A DNA stretch of 64,000 bases, from positions 992,001 through 1,056,000 of the forward strand of contig JAHRBC010000006.1 of NCBI GenBank assembly GCA_022702545.1, in the 5' to 3' direction. Of the stretch, positions 1-12,700 are shown one piece after another. The stretch is from Phycomyces nitens (Eukaryota > Mucoromycota > Mucoromycetes > Mucorales > Phycomycetaceae). A model generated the notes under the pieces. It was not told the origin of the DNA. It was given only the letters and a program-made list of their open reading frames with translations, and did no database searches. Each line of letters opens with the position of its first letter. The first letter of the stretch is position 1. Both the position numbers and the translations under genes were made by a program.

Positions 1-1480
1 GGTTGGTGGCTTGATGAGGGACTTCTTGGACGGTGGTTCAGGCACCGGGGATTCCCTGGGAGGTGAGGGAAACACACGTGTGTTTGGTTTGGAAGTCGTG
101 GGTTTTATACTAACCAGAGGACGAATACTTGTAGATGGTCGTATTGACACGGAAGGTTTGATGCTCACAGAAGGTTTAATCGTCACAGGTTTACTGGATG
201 AAGGGCGAGGGGTTGATCTCTTGGTAGGCACAGGAAATACAGCATGTTCTGTAATTACGGGGACAGAGGTACGTCTTGGGGACCGAGGTGAGGTGTCTAG
301 GGGTGGCTGGAGAGAGAGTCTGTTGCGGGTATTGGCAGATGCCGAAGGTGTAGGCGAGCTCTTTCTAGACTGGCCATCGATCGAGAGCCGCTGTGGATGA
401 ACGGGCAACTATGGTTTGCGATGAGTGTAAAGTGGTTTGTTGGTAGCCAAGACCTACATCTCTGGCCATGAGTTCGTCTTCCATGTCGAGCGTCATGAGC
501 ACGTCCTTTCCATTGACAATCATGGGTGCATCCCGGGTGTAGGTCTTCCACATCGCCACTCCTTCTCTTATTTTGTTGCCCAGCTGCACACATGAAAATC
601 AGATAACAATCGTCTTGACGAAATACTTACCACCTTTACTTCCTCGAGCTTATTCTTCCTGCGTGCACTTCGCAACAAGAGCTCCCTCCGTTTGATATTG
701 CTCTTTGCCGAGAGAGCAATGGTCCTGGAGATATCGAGGTCAACACAGGCCTTCTGCAGAACCTGCACATCATCTGTCGGTTGCTTTTTCAGTGCATATA
801 TCCTTACACTATTCAAAATAGCATTACCTAGGGTGCCAATCTTTTCAAAGAACCGGGCTTCGTCTAGATTGAGCTCGTTCAGTAAGCCATTTAGCTGTCT
901 TAGGAGATGCTTGGTATCGGGTGTGTAGCGTATCCTGGACACAAACACTCTTTCCTTGGTGGGATAATTAGGGATGCGCCCACCACCAGTGCTTTTGCTG
1001 CTACCACTGCTGGTGCTTTTTAGGAGTATGGGAGGCGCCTGATTTGATCCATCGCACAAGCGAGAGGCAGACTGGATAGCTGCCTCAAGACTGGCATGGG
1101 CATTCATCAGCAGGGCTTCCCGTGCCTGGATTTCCGATAGCCCCAAATCCTTGAGGATGAGCTCAATCTGGCATGTACTCGACTCTACTTCCACAACTGC
1201 CTGCTGAATAACTTCGAGTTGCCCGAGAACCTCATTAAGCTCTGCGGTCTTGAATGTCAGGACCGATCGCAGATTCGCAATGGTCTGCAATCCCTACCAA
1301 AGAAGCTGAGTCACACAGCCAAAAGACAGATTTATTTACTTTATCCAGCTTGGACAATAATTGTATCACTGCCTTTTCTTCCATCGTATATTCTTGGGGT
1401 TGTTCGGTTGGATTTAAGCCAAATACTAGTGAGCTTGGCTGGTCTTTTGTCACCAATGTGTCACCCACCCCTTCCATCAT
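1..1480 (-). CDS. Coiled-coil N-terminus with Ser/Pro-rich basic tail, partial (possibly KAR9-like)
   Basis: This gene runs off the left edge, so the C-terminus is missing. I read four exons, 1340-1480, 631-1284, 458-583 and 1-390. The introns of 55, 47 and 67 nt all have GT-AG ends and all keep phase 0, giving 437 residues without a stop. Residues 1 to about 300 are predicted helical and rich in Leu/Glu/Lys. After the last intron the protein becomes basic and rich in Ser, Pro, Lys and Arg, with a run of repeated units such as KPSVSIKPSVSIRPSTSIRP. A helical N-terminus with a basic Ser/Pro tail resembles fungal KAR9-type microtubule-tip proteins, but I see no diagnostic motif, so the family is only a guess. 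A TATA-like motif lies near 1629-1638, in the promoter region shared with the divergent VMA16 gene. Confidence 0.6.
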
Positions 1481-1628
1481 ATATGCTCAAGTAATTTATG
1501 GAAAAGAGAAGAAAGATGCAAGCCAAGGAGAAGAAACGTGGAGCTTCAAATAGAACAGGTGCATAAAACGTACTACCTTTGTACGTCACCCTCCTACACC
1601 TCTGGCTTGTTTTTGGATGCTTTGCTGC

Positions 1629-1638
1629 CTTTTTATAC
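1629..1638 (-). promoter_or_regulatory. TATA-like box upstream of the coiled-coil gene
   Basis: The minus strand reads GTATAAAAAG here, about 150 nt upstream of the chosen start at 1480. A short open frame over this interval ends in GARGVGG and looks like chance translation of the promoter. The assignment rests only on motif and position. Confidence 0.35.
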
Positions 1639-1985
1639 TCTGCAGCTTGGCCGTGTACGGTCCATACTCTTTCATGGGCCTGAATTTGCCCTTTTTATTT
1701 CGATTTATCCATAGATATTCAGGGCAGATTATGTAAAGAGGATCATAAAGGTAATTTAAAGTCAAAAAATATAAAAGAAAAGAAAGTAAAAGTAAAAAAA
1801 AAAAAGAAACCAACAAGCCACTCTCTACTGTCCGTACTCAAACCCTTTTGTTCAGTTCATTTTCTAAAGGGACACGGCTAGGGACACACCAACGTGACGT
1901 CATGGAGCGCTGCCTCAACCTGTTCTCGAGCAACCTTACTTTGAAACGAGAAGCGTGCCTTGTTCTCTCCTCCATCTCTTCATCT

Positions 1986-2799
1986 ATGCCTGGCTATTAT
2001 TACACGTCCATTGCCGGGAGTACACTCGCTCTCGTGACTATTGTCGGGCTATACATGCTCCTGACTGGCACTGGTGAAGCGTTTAATGTTGGAAAGTTGC
2101 TCGAAGAAACCTCACCTTTTATCTGGGCTCTGCTCGGCATGGGTCTCTGCATTGGTCTCTCGGTCACTGGTGCTGCATGGTACTGAATTCTTTGGTTTCT
2201 GAGCACATATTGATATTTTTATTAGGGGTATCTTTATCACCGGTTCTTCACTTCTCGGTGGTGCTGTCAAGACACCACGCATTCAGTCTCGTAACCTGAT
2301 TTCCATTATTTTCTGTGAAGTCGTTGCTATTTATGGTGTTATTATGGCTATTGTCTACTCCTCCAAGCTCAGCGATGTATCCCCCGACCAGCTCTATACC
2401 CCTTCCAACTACTTTACTGGTAAAATCAACACGCAAAAGAATCTATTGGGAAAAACAAAATGATCAGCAATGGGCATTTATTGAAATACCCGACTATATT
2501 TATCTTTAGGACATGCTATCTTTTGGGGTGGTTTGACAGTTGGTGTCTGCAACCTGTTGTGTGGTGTGTGTGTCGGTGTTACGGGTTCAAGTGCTGCTTT
2601 GGCCGATGCCCAAGACCCTCAATTGTTTGTCAAGGTCTTGGTTGTTGAGATTTTCGGATCCGTTCTTGGTCTCTTTGGTCTTATTGTTGGACTCTTGACA
2701 GTAAGATTCCTTTATAATTTATTGTGCGGGCTATACAAGGTTACTAATGGGGGAACTCTCTTTAACTTATAGACCGGAAAGGCTGCTGATTTCAAGTAG
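1986..2799 (+). CDS. VMA16: V-type H+-ATPase proteolipid subunit c''
   Basis: This is a proton-translocating proteolipid of the membrane rotor (V0 sector) of the vacuolar ATPase. Exons are 1986-2179, 2226-2419, 2510-2700 and 2773-2799, separated by introns of 46, 90 and 71 nt. They join to 201 residues, close to the usual length of about 210 for subunit c''. The joined protein has [19 protein letters not shown] and [12 protein letters not shown], both typical of c'', and ends in a short TGKAADFK tail. Several hydrophobic helices are visible, one containing the VVEIFG glutamate expected to carry the proton. I start at MPGYYYT. The in-frame upstream stretch from 1848 looks like leader sequence. 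The gene converges on the MAPR-like gene, whose stop is 136 nt away. Confidence 0.93.
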
Positions 2800-2934
2800 A
2801 CATTTATAAAACAAACACAAAAACAAAAAACAAAAAAAAAGAAATACAGTACACATTCTCTTTTTTTTATATATACTTGTCTTTATAGTCTCATTTGAAT
2901 GGTTCCAATGAATGAAAACAAGATACAGATGGTC

Positions 2935-3801
2935 TTAATGATTCTTTCCCTTTGGCTTCTGGCCAACTGCAGATTCACAGGGTTCTGGAATGGGAGTGCT
3001 GTCATCAATAGGAGGGTGCAGGACACGTCCGACTCGAAAGTATGATCGGTGGTTCTGATAAAACTTCTTCCAGTGATCAACTCCCTATTAAAAAGTGTCA
3101 GTTTAGCTTATGGTTCCTTGCAAGCATCTTTTGTATATATACCTTTAGTTGGTCGTCAGTAAGACCACGAAGATCGTGTGTGATGTGTTCCTTGAAGCAG
3201 CCAGTAACATAGGCACGAGCAGCATCCTTTCCAGCAAAATGATGATAGCTTCCACCCTGTCCAATTCCTTTTAAGTCTATTTTCTTTAACCTCCCCCACC
3301 TCCTCCAAAAAAAAATCAACTCACCACAGAATACCATCCAGCACCAGTCGAAACATCGTATACATCACCACTAACAATGGCATGCATTAGAAAATCCTAA
3401 AGAGGATGGCTAGACTTACTCGATGGCTACATAGATTGGCAGATTTGGGTTACTGCCATCATAACGATAGAGCTGTTCCTCTGAAAACACAAGTTCCTTG
3501 CGCTAAGGATACTCTATTTTGTTAGTTGGCTATTTGTAGATGGACAGCTGTGGCTTACAGGCAGATAGTTGTTGACGTTTGTCCATTTTCCTCTATAGCC
3601 CCATGTCCATGATTCTGTAATGAGGTACGAGGCCACAAAGAACAGGACAATACTCCATCCCAGACCTGTCAGGGCCATCCTAGCTAGATCTTTGGTTGTC
3701 ATTGCAGGCTTGCGTGATTTGGTGGGTTTGAGTTTGTCATCTGCTTTTGGTGGCAATGGGGGGAATGGCAAGGTGGTCTTTCGTTGAACGGGAGTCGTCA
3801 T
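2935..3801 (-). CDS. MAPR-family cytochrome b5-like heme/steroid-binding membrane protein
   Basis: Five exons (3559-3801, 3420-3502, 3325-3370, 3143-3256, 2935-3084) give 211 residues, with all junctions GT-AG and in frame. A Pro-rich cytosolic N-terminus is followed by one membrane helix (about residues 40-62) and then a cytochrome b5-like fold. The fold starts at FSEEQLYRYDG, continues through IYVAIDGDVYDVSTGAGWY and HHFAGKDAARA, and ends with YFRVGRVLHPPI. This is the pattern of membrane-associated progesterone-receptor-like (Dap1/PGRMC/neudesin) proteins, which bind heme through Tyr rather than the His pair of true cytochrome b5. The likely place is the ER or another endomembrane. The partner and substrate are unknown. 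Confidence 0.85.
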
Positions 3802-5681
3802 GGCTTGAGATAAAAAGGAAAAGAAAAAAAAAAGGGGGGGGGGAGGAAGGTAGATTAAAAGGACTGTCAAACGACCAAGAAAATAACGAAAATTGGCTGT
3901 GGCTGTGTAACAAGTCAATTATAAAGCCATCATTATATGAAATACATAATCCAGATACGATAAGTCTGTGGGCTTGACAATGGTACAATACCAATAAAAA
4001 AAAAATTAAATAAAAAAAATGGCGTTGGTCCTGTACAGTAGATTATTCTAAAGAACACTGTCTAGACAGCTAGATTACTAATAGGCTGCTGTATCTTGGA
4101 GTGCTTATATGGCTATATAGTATGGCCATTTGGTAAAGACAATATTTATTATGTATGTTTTTACAGCCTGCCAATTGCAACTCATTGACATTAATGTCAT
4201 ATGTTTTGTACTAAATAATAATAATGTACAAATGATTAGATAGATATTCGCCATTTTCTTTATTGGGACAATTGTGATCTGGTGTGAGTCTTGGTTGGAG
4301 CCATTGACAAAGCCAGAACCATAAAATCCTTGTATGGAAAGTGCTTTTAGCAAAAGTCTGTCTGACCAGCCTAGAATGTCAATAGCAAGTGATCTAGATG
4401 TAATATTGTAGAGAGTTGGGATCTCCTTTTTTTTCATATGGTCTGTTTCAAAGTAAGATTAAATCGAGTCATTTGAACGACTGTGAACCAAGAAACATAA
4501 AGGAAATCAGTCTATTCAAGACGTCTACTTTGACATTACACCAAGCCTGCTGCATCATACAAACCCTTGTTAATTATGTCTTTAGAGGTCTATACTTGGG
4601 TCCCAGTTACGCCAATGGATCCCAAAGTACATCATTACTGTTCTAAAGTGTTTAATTCTTTTGATCTTTAACTATAGTTTAGTATATTTACAATTTCGCC
4701 TTTTTTGTCCAATAGAGACCCATAATAAGCCATCCCGAAGCAACGGACTACACCAATGTCAGAAAGTAGTCTGCGAAATCGATATCTTTTCTTTTGTTAC
4801 TGCAATTGAGAGGCCATAAAGAAGTATACAGCCACAATGATCGGACTTGAGCCTTTTTGAGGAAATATCTTCCTCTTTCGGGTAGGAGCTATCTTGCCAA
4901 TCGTCTGCTGTTTATTAAAGTATTTCCAACACAACAGACCGTTGAAAGCCCAAGAAATATGTATAGGAGGTTCTCTGATAAACTAGTCTACGTCTGATTG
5001 GCTCACACTTTATATACTTTTGGACTCTTTATTGTTATGATCATGATGAATGGTACAATATGTATATTTATATATGTGGCAAAGAATAGCTTGGCTGAGA
5101 GCGTACAACATTTGATTTCTCAACATGCCATGTCACCTTGTTCTTATTTTAGAACCAGAATATCCTGTACATAAACCCCAGTGTATTCTAATCTCAAGAG
5201 TCATCAAATGCCAATATTCTTGGCACAAATACTACCATGATTTATTATATAGTGACAATGTTTAGACCATTACTAATAGTACTGTCACCAGCCCCCCTCC
5301 TCCCTCCCCAAAAAAAATACTTGATTTGCACACAAAAAGATGTATGTTTATATATATATTCAATTAAAACTTGAAATTTGCCAATTCCCTTTGAATATTT
5401 TGGATCCAATGCTCCTTTCGCCGTGTGTATTGAATATATTAGAGATATAGATTATGCAAAATTTCCAATCATCTTGACTTCTATTTTTGGAAATATGACT
5501 GCTCTACTTTCCACTCAACCACCAATCATGACACAATGTGTATTTTGTGACAGCACTTGCCATATTTGGTATGGTGATTATAAATTATTTTCTAGAATCA
5601 CGGCTTTATTTTTACAAATAAGTCGATTCTTCTATTAAACCACCACACATTTTCGTTGCACCGCAAGTAAACTCAGATCAC
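3802..5681. other. Intergenic, AT-rich, no gene seen
   Basis: About 1.9 kb lies between the divergent MAPR-like gene and the HECT ligase. The short open frames here are AT-rich and have no recognisable domains. A G-run and A-run lie just 5' of the MAPR-like start (about 3815-3845). A pyrimidine-rich stretch near 5288-5305 and TATATA runs near 5350 could be promoter elements of the HECT gene. I see no RNA gene. Confidence 0.5.
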
Positions 5682-5843
5682 GTGCACCAAAGGAGAAACC
5701 CACGAATTCCATCCCCGTTTTCCACTTTTCTTTTTCTCTTGTCCTTGACTATTCCATTTTTGATAGTCTCTTGTTCTTGCACTTTAGGCAAAACGCCCGA
5801 CCAAAAGCCTCTTTATTTCTTTTTCTCTTTATTTACCAGCTCA

Positions 5844-8800
5844 ATGTCGACCTTTATTGACACCAGAGACTCGCCTAACCAACCCTCAACCTTTCTCTAT
5901 TCACCACCACCCTCTCCAATCATGCCACCAACACATTACTCACGAGACGAGGAAACCAAACCAACCGAGACTTTTGTGTCCCATGAAGAGAATCTCGAAT
6001 TTAGTCCACGCCAAAACACCCGCCATGAAGACGACCTACGCCACGGAGACGCAGATCAAACCAAACGACGACCACCGACAATGAAGCCCGCAGTCAAGAT
6101 GCCCGATGGCCTCTTGCAACCAAAAGAACAATGTACTATTATCCACACACGTCATCCAAACAGTGTATGTCAGCACTTTCCCTGCCCTCCCAAGCCAAAA
6201 TATTCCTCATTGCCATTTGCACCTACGCCATCCCACACCAAAACTCGGCCCACAGCTCCTGTTGACCCGAGACCAAAATCACAGAAAATAAAGAGGCTCA
6301 AAGAAGCCAAGCAAGAATACGAAGCCAGAATTGAGCAATATTTTAGACAGCTCACCCAGGGTTGTGGCCAACTCACATGCAAAAATCGATTCTGCTTCAG
6401 CAGTAGAGGTAAGGTAGCCATATTATTGTAGGCCACCAATCTTCTTTGTCCCCCTGGCATTATTGGTAAAGATATCAAGCCCCATATCTCATCCAACACA
6501 TGCCAATCTCTATAGGTAGCATATTAAATCTTCACCACCAGGCAGCACTCATGATGGCCATTCAGCTTGCTTCTCGTCCCGATCATCGCTTCTGCACCCC
6601 TTTACCCTCACCCACCATTCCTCCTACTGACTCTAGATCACCATCGTCCTCTCGTCTTCCGTCTCTCATCATCTCTCCCTTTCTCTCCTTCTTTGGCTTT
6701 CGTCCACACCAAAAGCGCTCTGTTGAGATTGACAAACACAGAGGCTCCACTCGACGCCCTCAACGTCCCCGACATCCAGAGCACCAGACTGACTGGTTAT
6801 CAGACTTTTGGGGCATCTGGCATACCATGGAGAGCCGTCATGATCGGGCTGACGAAGATGCCATGGCAGAACGAGAGATTGACGATGAAAACGATAAAGA
6901 AAGCTATTATCTTCTTGACAGCGACGGTTCTAGTGACAATCTGAGCCGTCTGATCAATACAGATACAGATACAGAAGATGGAATGTTGCTAGCCATTCGT
7001 CCAATTGCCATTGATCAAAAGAGTGCAGACCATCAACTGAGAACCTTTTTGAGCTGTGGAGATACCCTGGAGATGGGTCGATGGTGTCGAGGAGTTTTTC
7101 AGAATTGGGAAGGATTTGGAAACAGCTTCTTGGCTAGAGATGGAATGGACTGGAAAGAACAGACTATCCAGCAAGTTGATTTTAACCAACTAAAAGCCTT
7201 TTTTGATCAACTTGGAACCTTGGCCCATGCACAGCAACAGATAATGGGATACATGGCCGAAGCGTTTGAGACACTCTTGGATAGGATGAACATGAACCTT
7301 GATCGAATGACTGAAGTACGACGATTAAACGAGAGTACGGCCCAGCATCGCACTGTCATGTTTGAATGGGCACGCTCGCTCACCAGTCTATCGGTCTGGA
7401 TTGCTCATTTTTACCACGACAGCCTTGTCCAGAGAGGATGGTCTACTGTCCTCACCCAAAAGTATATACATATCCTTGGTACGATTGCGACCCGTAAACA
7501 TAGTCTTGTCAGACACCTGTTGCTCCAGACCATCTCAAGGTACACCCTCTTTGTTTTTCTGTTTTTTATATTTTATTGTATGCTAATGTGTATATCGCAG
7601 GATGCATGCAACTACGCTTGAACACCTGGTTGAGCACCTCCAGACTTACCTTCTTAATCACTTTCATACCGGACCGTACAAACATGGCGATAATGATGTG
7701 GCAATCCTAACTGTCAAATGTCTTGAGCTGCTATGTATGTAAATATCCTTATCTAATCCACCGATTAACAACGGTTGTAGATCAGGCCAGTCAGCGCCTG
7801 TCTTCTCCACTGCCTCCAAGCGTATTCTACAATGAACCCATCTGCCTTAAGCTCAACATTAAAGAAGAGTATCGCACATGGAAGCGGGTCATTCTACATG
7901 GCGAGAGACGTTTGACCACCGATCTCCTTTGTCTGCCCGACCCACACAGACGCACCCGACTCTTTCTCAGTGGTCCCACCGCTGTCTCACCTCTCAACGG
8001 AGGAGGATACTGCTTCTCTTGGTTTAATTACCCTTTTCTGTTCCCACCAAGTGTCAAACGCAAAATACTCCACATGGACGCCATGTCCCAAATGTCACTA
8101 GAATATGAAGATGCCTGTGTCAACCATACCCTGGTAGTCCATGCCCAGCGCCTATTATCAGATGCACCCCGAATGGTTCGGAACCTGGAGGCCAATCTAC
8201 GGACTGCTACTTACCCTTACTTATTACTCGAGATCAGACGTATTTCATTTGTCCAGGATGCCTGGGACCAGGTCTCGCGTAAATGGACAGATGTCAAGAA
8301 GCCTCTCAAGGTACGCTTTGTCGAAGGCGGTGAGGAAGGTATGGACCAGGGCGGAGTACAGAAGGAGTTCTTTGGGGTCCTTTTTGAGAAGCTTCTGTCT
8401 ACTCAACTGGGTCTATTCGAGATGGATCCCGAGAGTCGTCTGTATTGGGTCCGTCCCCATCTTGAAACCGATACTGTCAAACACTATGAGATGACAGGAG
8501 TCATGATTGGACTGGCGATTTACAATGGTATTATGATCAATCTGCCCTTCCCAGACATCTTTTGGAAAGTGTTGGTGGCACCCACAGAACAAGATGTCGA
8601 TGAACAGGCCGATAATCAGTCACTGTTTACACTTTCTGACCTTACTGCCGATTGGCCCAGTCTGGCATCTGGTCTCGAGCAGCTCCTGCAGTGGCCAGAC
8701 GAAGTTCAGGATGTGTTTGATCGCAACTATGAAATATCAGTGGAAATATTTGGCCAAGGAGTCATTACGGTTCCCTTGATTCCCAACGGAGAATCCATAC

Positions 8801-9386
8801 CTGTCACGAATGCCAACCGAGAAGCATTTGTCCAAGACTACTGTACTTACTTTATGTATCGCGCTCAACGGCACGCCATTCTTGCCTTGCGTCGTGGTGT
8901 CCGGAGTGTCATTGGCAGTCGTGCACTTGATCTTTTTACTGCAGCCGAACTCCAGGTCGTTGCATGCGGATTACGACAAGGACCAGAAAGCCAGGATCTC
9001 TGCATGGAGGATCTCGAGAGTGTGACAGACTATGATGATGGTTACCATGCAGACCATCCAACAATTAGGTAAGCAATATAATGGATCATGACTCTATTAA
9101 GACAAATCTCTATTGCAGGCAATTCTGGTCAGTGGTCCACAATTCATTGAGCCCGGATCAAAAGCGAAAACTACTCTTGTTTGTGACAGCAAGCGATCGA
9201 GTACCCATTGGTGGACTCAAGGAACTGTCGTTTATTATCCAGAGAAATGGGCCAGATAGTGATCGATTGCCTACAGCCTTGACATGCTTTTCGCGTCTTC
9301 TTTTACCAGAATACAGCTTTGAAGAGAAGCTAGAAGACCGGCTGATAACAGCAATTGAGAATGCAAAGGGATTTGGACTGGTTTAG
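5844..9386 (+). CDS. HECT E3 ubiquitin ligase with AZUL zinc finger (UBE3A/E6-AP type)
   Basis: This enzyme transfers ubiquitin from an E2 to its own cysteine and then to a substrate. Exons 5844-6408, 6516-7539, 7601-7734, 7781-9068 and 9119-9386 join to 1092 residues. Residues about 150-225 form an AZUL zinc finger: a helix (KRLKEAKQEYEARIEQYFRQ), then GCG-x3-C-x4-C and a later Cys in HRFC, with the finger split by the first intron. The middle is helical. The HECT domain covers about the last 350 residues, with FVEGGEEGMDQGGVQKEFF and GLAIYNG in the N-lobe. The catalytic Cys is in PTALTCF, about residue 1060, 32 residues from the end. I start at 5844 because the in-frame extension back to 5682 is pyrimidine-rich and hydrophobic, like untranslated leader. 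The AZUL-HECT pairing marks the UBE3A lineage. Confidence 0.92.
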
Positions 9387-9765
9387 ATGCGTATGTATTT
9401 CTTTTTATACATATTATGTTTTTTATATAGACAGCAAACATTATATACATATATACACATATATATATATATATATATATTTCATTTGCATCTTTTCTTT
9501 TCTTTTATTTTATTTTTTACAATCTACATTTACATACATTCTCTAAAGATCCAGAATCTTTCCTTTATTGCAAGAAGAAATTAATGTGTATTTCTTGCAG
9601 AGATCATTCATTCATTCATTCGAAAGAAATAAAAAAAAATATTGTTGTTGTTGTTGTTGTTGTTGTTATAAAGAGATGGAATTAAATCAAAATGGGTTTT
9701 GTACAAAAATAAAAAAAAATTATATAGAAAAGACTAGTATTTATATTCGAATATGTGTATATTGC
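9387..9765. other. Convergent 3' intergenic region with microsatellites
   Basis: This separates the HECT ligase and TFC4 stop codons. It contains a (TA)n run near 9460-9480, poly-A signals such as AATAAA near 9628, and a (TTG)n run near 9640-9667. No gene is seen. Confidence 0.6.
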
Positions 9766-12700
9766 CTAGATAGTGCAATACTTTTGCAAGACAATTTGAG
9801 CTAAAGCAAAGTTTCCGCTGGTGATATAGATATTTTGCAAGTTGTGTGCAACCTCTCGCTTTAGATCAGTCTCGTCATCCTCGTCGTCTTCCTCTTCATA
9901 CTCCACAGGCCACAGATAGACATCTTCTATCGGACGAGGCTTACGGATGCCCTGGTATTTCATCGAAGGCTGACAAAGTGCCTCCTCATAATGGGGAACG
10001 GCAAGATGAGTAAGACCTAGATTGAAAAAAATATATATATGTCAATAGGAGATCCAGATCAATAGTGGTTTACCTATCAGATGGAATAGACGTCCCATGT
10101 TATACGCCTTTTCTTGGGCATACTTTCTATCACGGTTGTATTGGTTCATAAACACCATTCCCTTGTGAAAAAGAAACAAACAAAAGCGTTAGAAGGATAC
10201 AAGAACACACACAATATGATACTCACTTGCATGATTTGCATGTGTCTGTTGTCTGTCTTTCTTTGCATAGCAAGCTGTGTAAAGTTGATGCTTAGCAAGA
10301 GAGCAAGCAGTTGATCGTTTGGTGCAAGCGCATAGGCACGCAAGTAGAACACTGTCGATAACCATTAGCACCATTTCATTTAAAATCGATCTCTAGACTT
10401 ACTGATGGCTGAAATAAAGTTTTTTCCAGCACTCATCATGGAACCAAACATTGTGAGCAGAACAGGATCCACTTGGGCTATCTTTATATTTGATACATCG
10501 CCTGGCATCTGTTGGCGTAAGTTATCGGGGATATGGTAGAATCGGCCATAGTTATGCTCGGTTGCAAAGCTTGGATCAGAATCCATGGAGATGATGGCAG
10601 CATGCAACAGTTTGATATGTTCACTATTGGCCTGGTTAGGATCCTGTCCAGCACTATGCATGTAGCTGGCTATAACTGCGTCCATCAAGCGAATGATACG
10701 TGAAAAGTAGCGCTGGGTAAGATTTGATGCAAATTGTGAGATTCCCTGTGCACCACAGTCTAGGACGGCCGTAAAGAGTCTATAGGGATCGTGTTTGAAT
10801 TGATAAAAGTTGCAGAACCATCGTAGGGCTCGGTGGGCTTCATATTCATCTCTATTGATCAAAGAACATCCTATTGTGATAATAGTTGAGTTTGGTGGAT
10901 AGTTTAGATGTCTTGATTACCAAGCAAGGCCAACTTGAGAGCAGTCTTTCTTTTGGGGTGAATGTAGAATATATTGGCTTCACAGGCTTTGTTTAGCACT
11001 TCGTATGCTGTTTCGGCGCGTTGTGTACAGGTCAACATATAGCCGTACTAAGCATATCAATCATTAGTAACATTAAAGTAGACGATCATTGACATTACTC
11101 TGATAATCATCTTGAGCCAGACATCAAATGAATATCCACGAAACTTGTCTGCTGCAGTCATTTCGGCATCTCGTTCCTCCTTGTCTTTCAGTTCTTGCTC
11201 TTCTTCGTCTAGTTGATCAACCTCGTATGGGTCCACAATTGATGACAGACTTCTCTTTTTGCTCTTGATACTGTTGAAAAGACGCTTGGCCATATTGTGT
11301 GCCTCCAGATTGGGGCCTGGCTTGGGGATACCTGATTTACGAATTACATAGAAACCTTGGATTTGTTTACCCTATTCACCCATTTTTTTTAGCGTTTGGA
11401 ATCTGTCTACGACTATAATGTAGTATGTTACCATACTCTTGCTGGCAAGGTAAAATGCTCTTGTCGACGAGAATTCCTCCCAAAGCTCCTGGGCAGTTCG
11501 AACATAATCTCTCTGTAGGCTCTTTTTAGTGCTAACCATTTCAGGCCCAAGCAGTTTGTCCAACTCTTCAATCTTTCTGAACAAGGCCGACACATGGCTT
11601 GCCCGATCTTCTTCTTCTTTCTGGAGTCTATCACGGCGCTGGCGTGCAGCATCGGCCATTGTTGTCTTGCGAGCCTCATCGAAAATGGACGCCTTTTGTG
11701 TATTGTCTTCGACTTTTTTGGCTCTGTCTTTGATTTTTGCTTCAGCCTCGGCTGCCGAACGACCCATTACATCTGCCAAGGTTTCCTTTGTATCCTCGTC
11801 TTCTTCAATCTTTACAACCGCCTCTCCCTTTTTCTTTGCGTCCTCGAGTTTCTTCAAGTCGCGGGCTTCTCTCTTCTTATTGATCACTGCAATTCAATTC
11901 AATTAACAAAAAAAACATATACACAGTCCATGGATAGACTCTGATCAGTAATAGATTCCAAGACGCATTTCACAACCATTGATAATTACCGAATTGAACG
12001 AGATCCAATGCCTCTGCTTCCTTTCCTTGTTCTTCATAGACCTGTGCCAAGGACAAAATAACCTCGTAGTTGTCTGGTTGCTCTTCGAGAACTATTTGAT
12101 AATAATGCTTCCTGTTGGTATACTAGGATCTACTAAATATTTATCCAGTCTTACCACTTGTATAAAACACGACTGCTGTTTCAAGATCGCCTACTTCACG
12201 GTAACAGTCGGCTGTACGGATCAATAGATCTACCTCGACTTGCTATTGATAAAAAATCAATACCAGTTGCAAACAATAACCAATAATCAATAACCAATAC
12301 TTGCGTCAGAGGAATCGATCAGACGCTGAAAGATATTCAGAGCTTGTTCGTAGTAGCGTCTATCAAAATAAGCATAGGCAATATCCTGATGAAGATCTGG
12401 GTAGGTGGTTGCAGGATATTTGAGCAGATATTCAAAGTGTCTCTATTTTGGTTGTATAAATGTCAATTGGTATACTAGTATTGTGCCAAAACCTATGCCT
12501 TACCCCAGCAATCTTGGGCTGTCCCAAGTATATGCGACAGATACCCATACGAACACGTAGTTCGATTGGTAGATCCAGACGATCATCCGTATTGTCTTCA
12601 TCGTCTCCAAAATACTCATCATCATCATTTGTACGATCAATCCACCAGACTTCATCCTGACGGTGCTGGACATGTCGAATACCAGTCTTTATACAATCCA

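Noticed and set aside
1586..1816. 76-codon minus-strand frame as an extra exon or small gene
   Set aside because: It covers a TATA-like box and is otherwise low-complexity and hydrophobic. A splice to the next exon is possible but only with a weak GTGTAG donor.
5682..5843. N-terminal signal-anchor extension of the HECT ligase
   Set aside because: The hydrophobic run comes from a pyrimidine-rich leader; AZUL-HECT ligases are cytosolic or nuclear and the ATG at 5844 suffices.
9400..9700. Short repeats near 9460 and 9640 as a CRISPR-like or regulatory array
   Set aside because: They are simple (TA)n and (TTG)n microsatellites.
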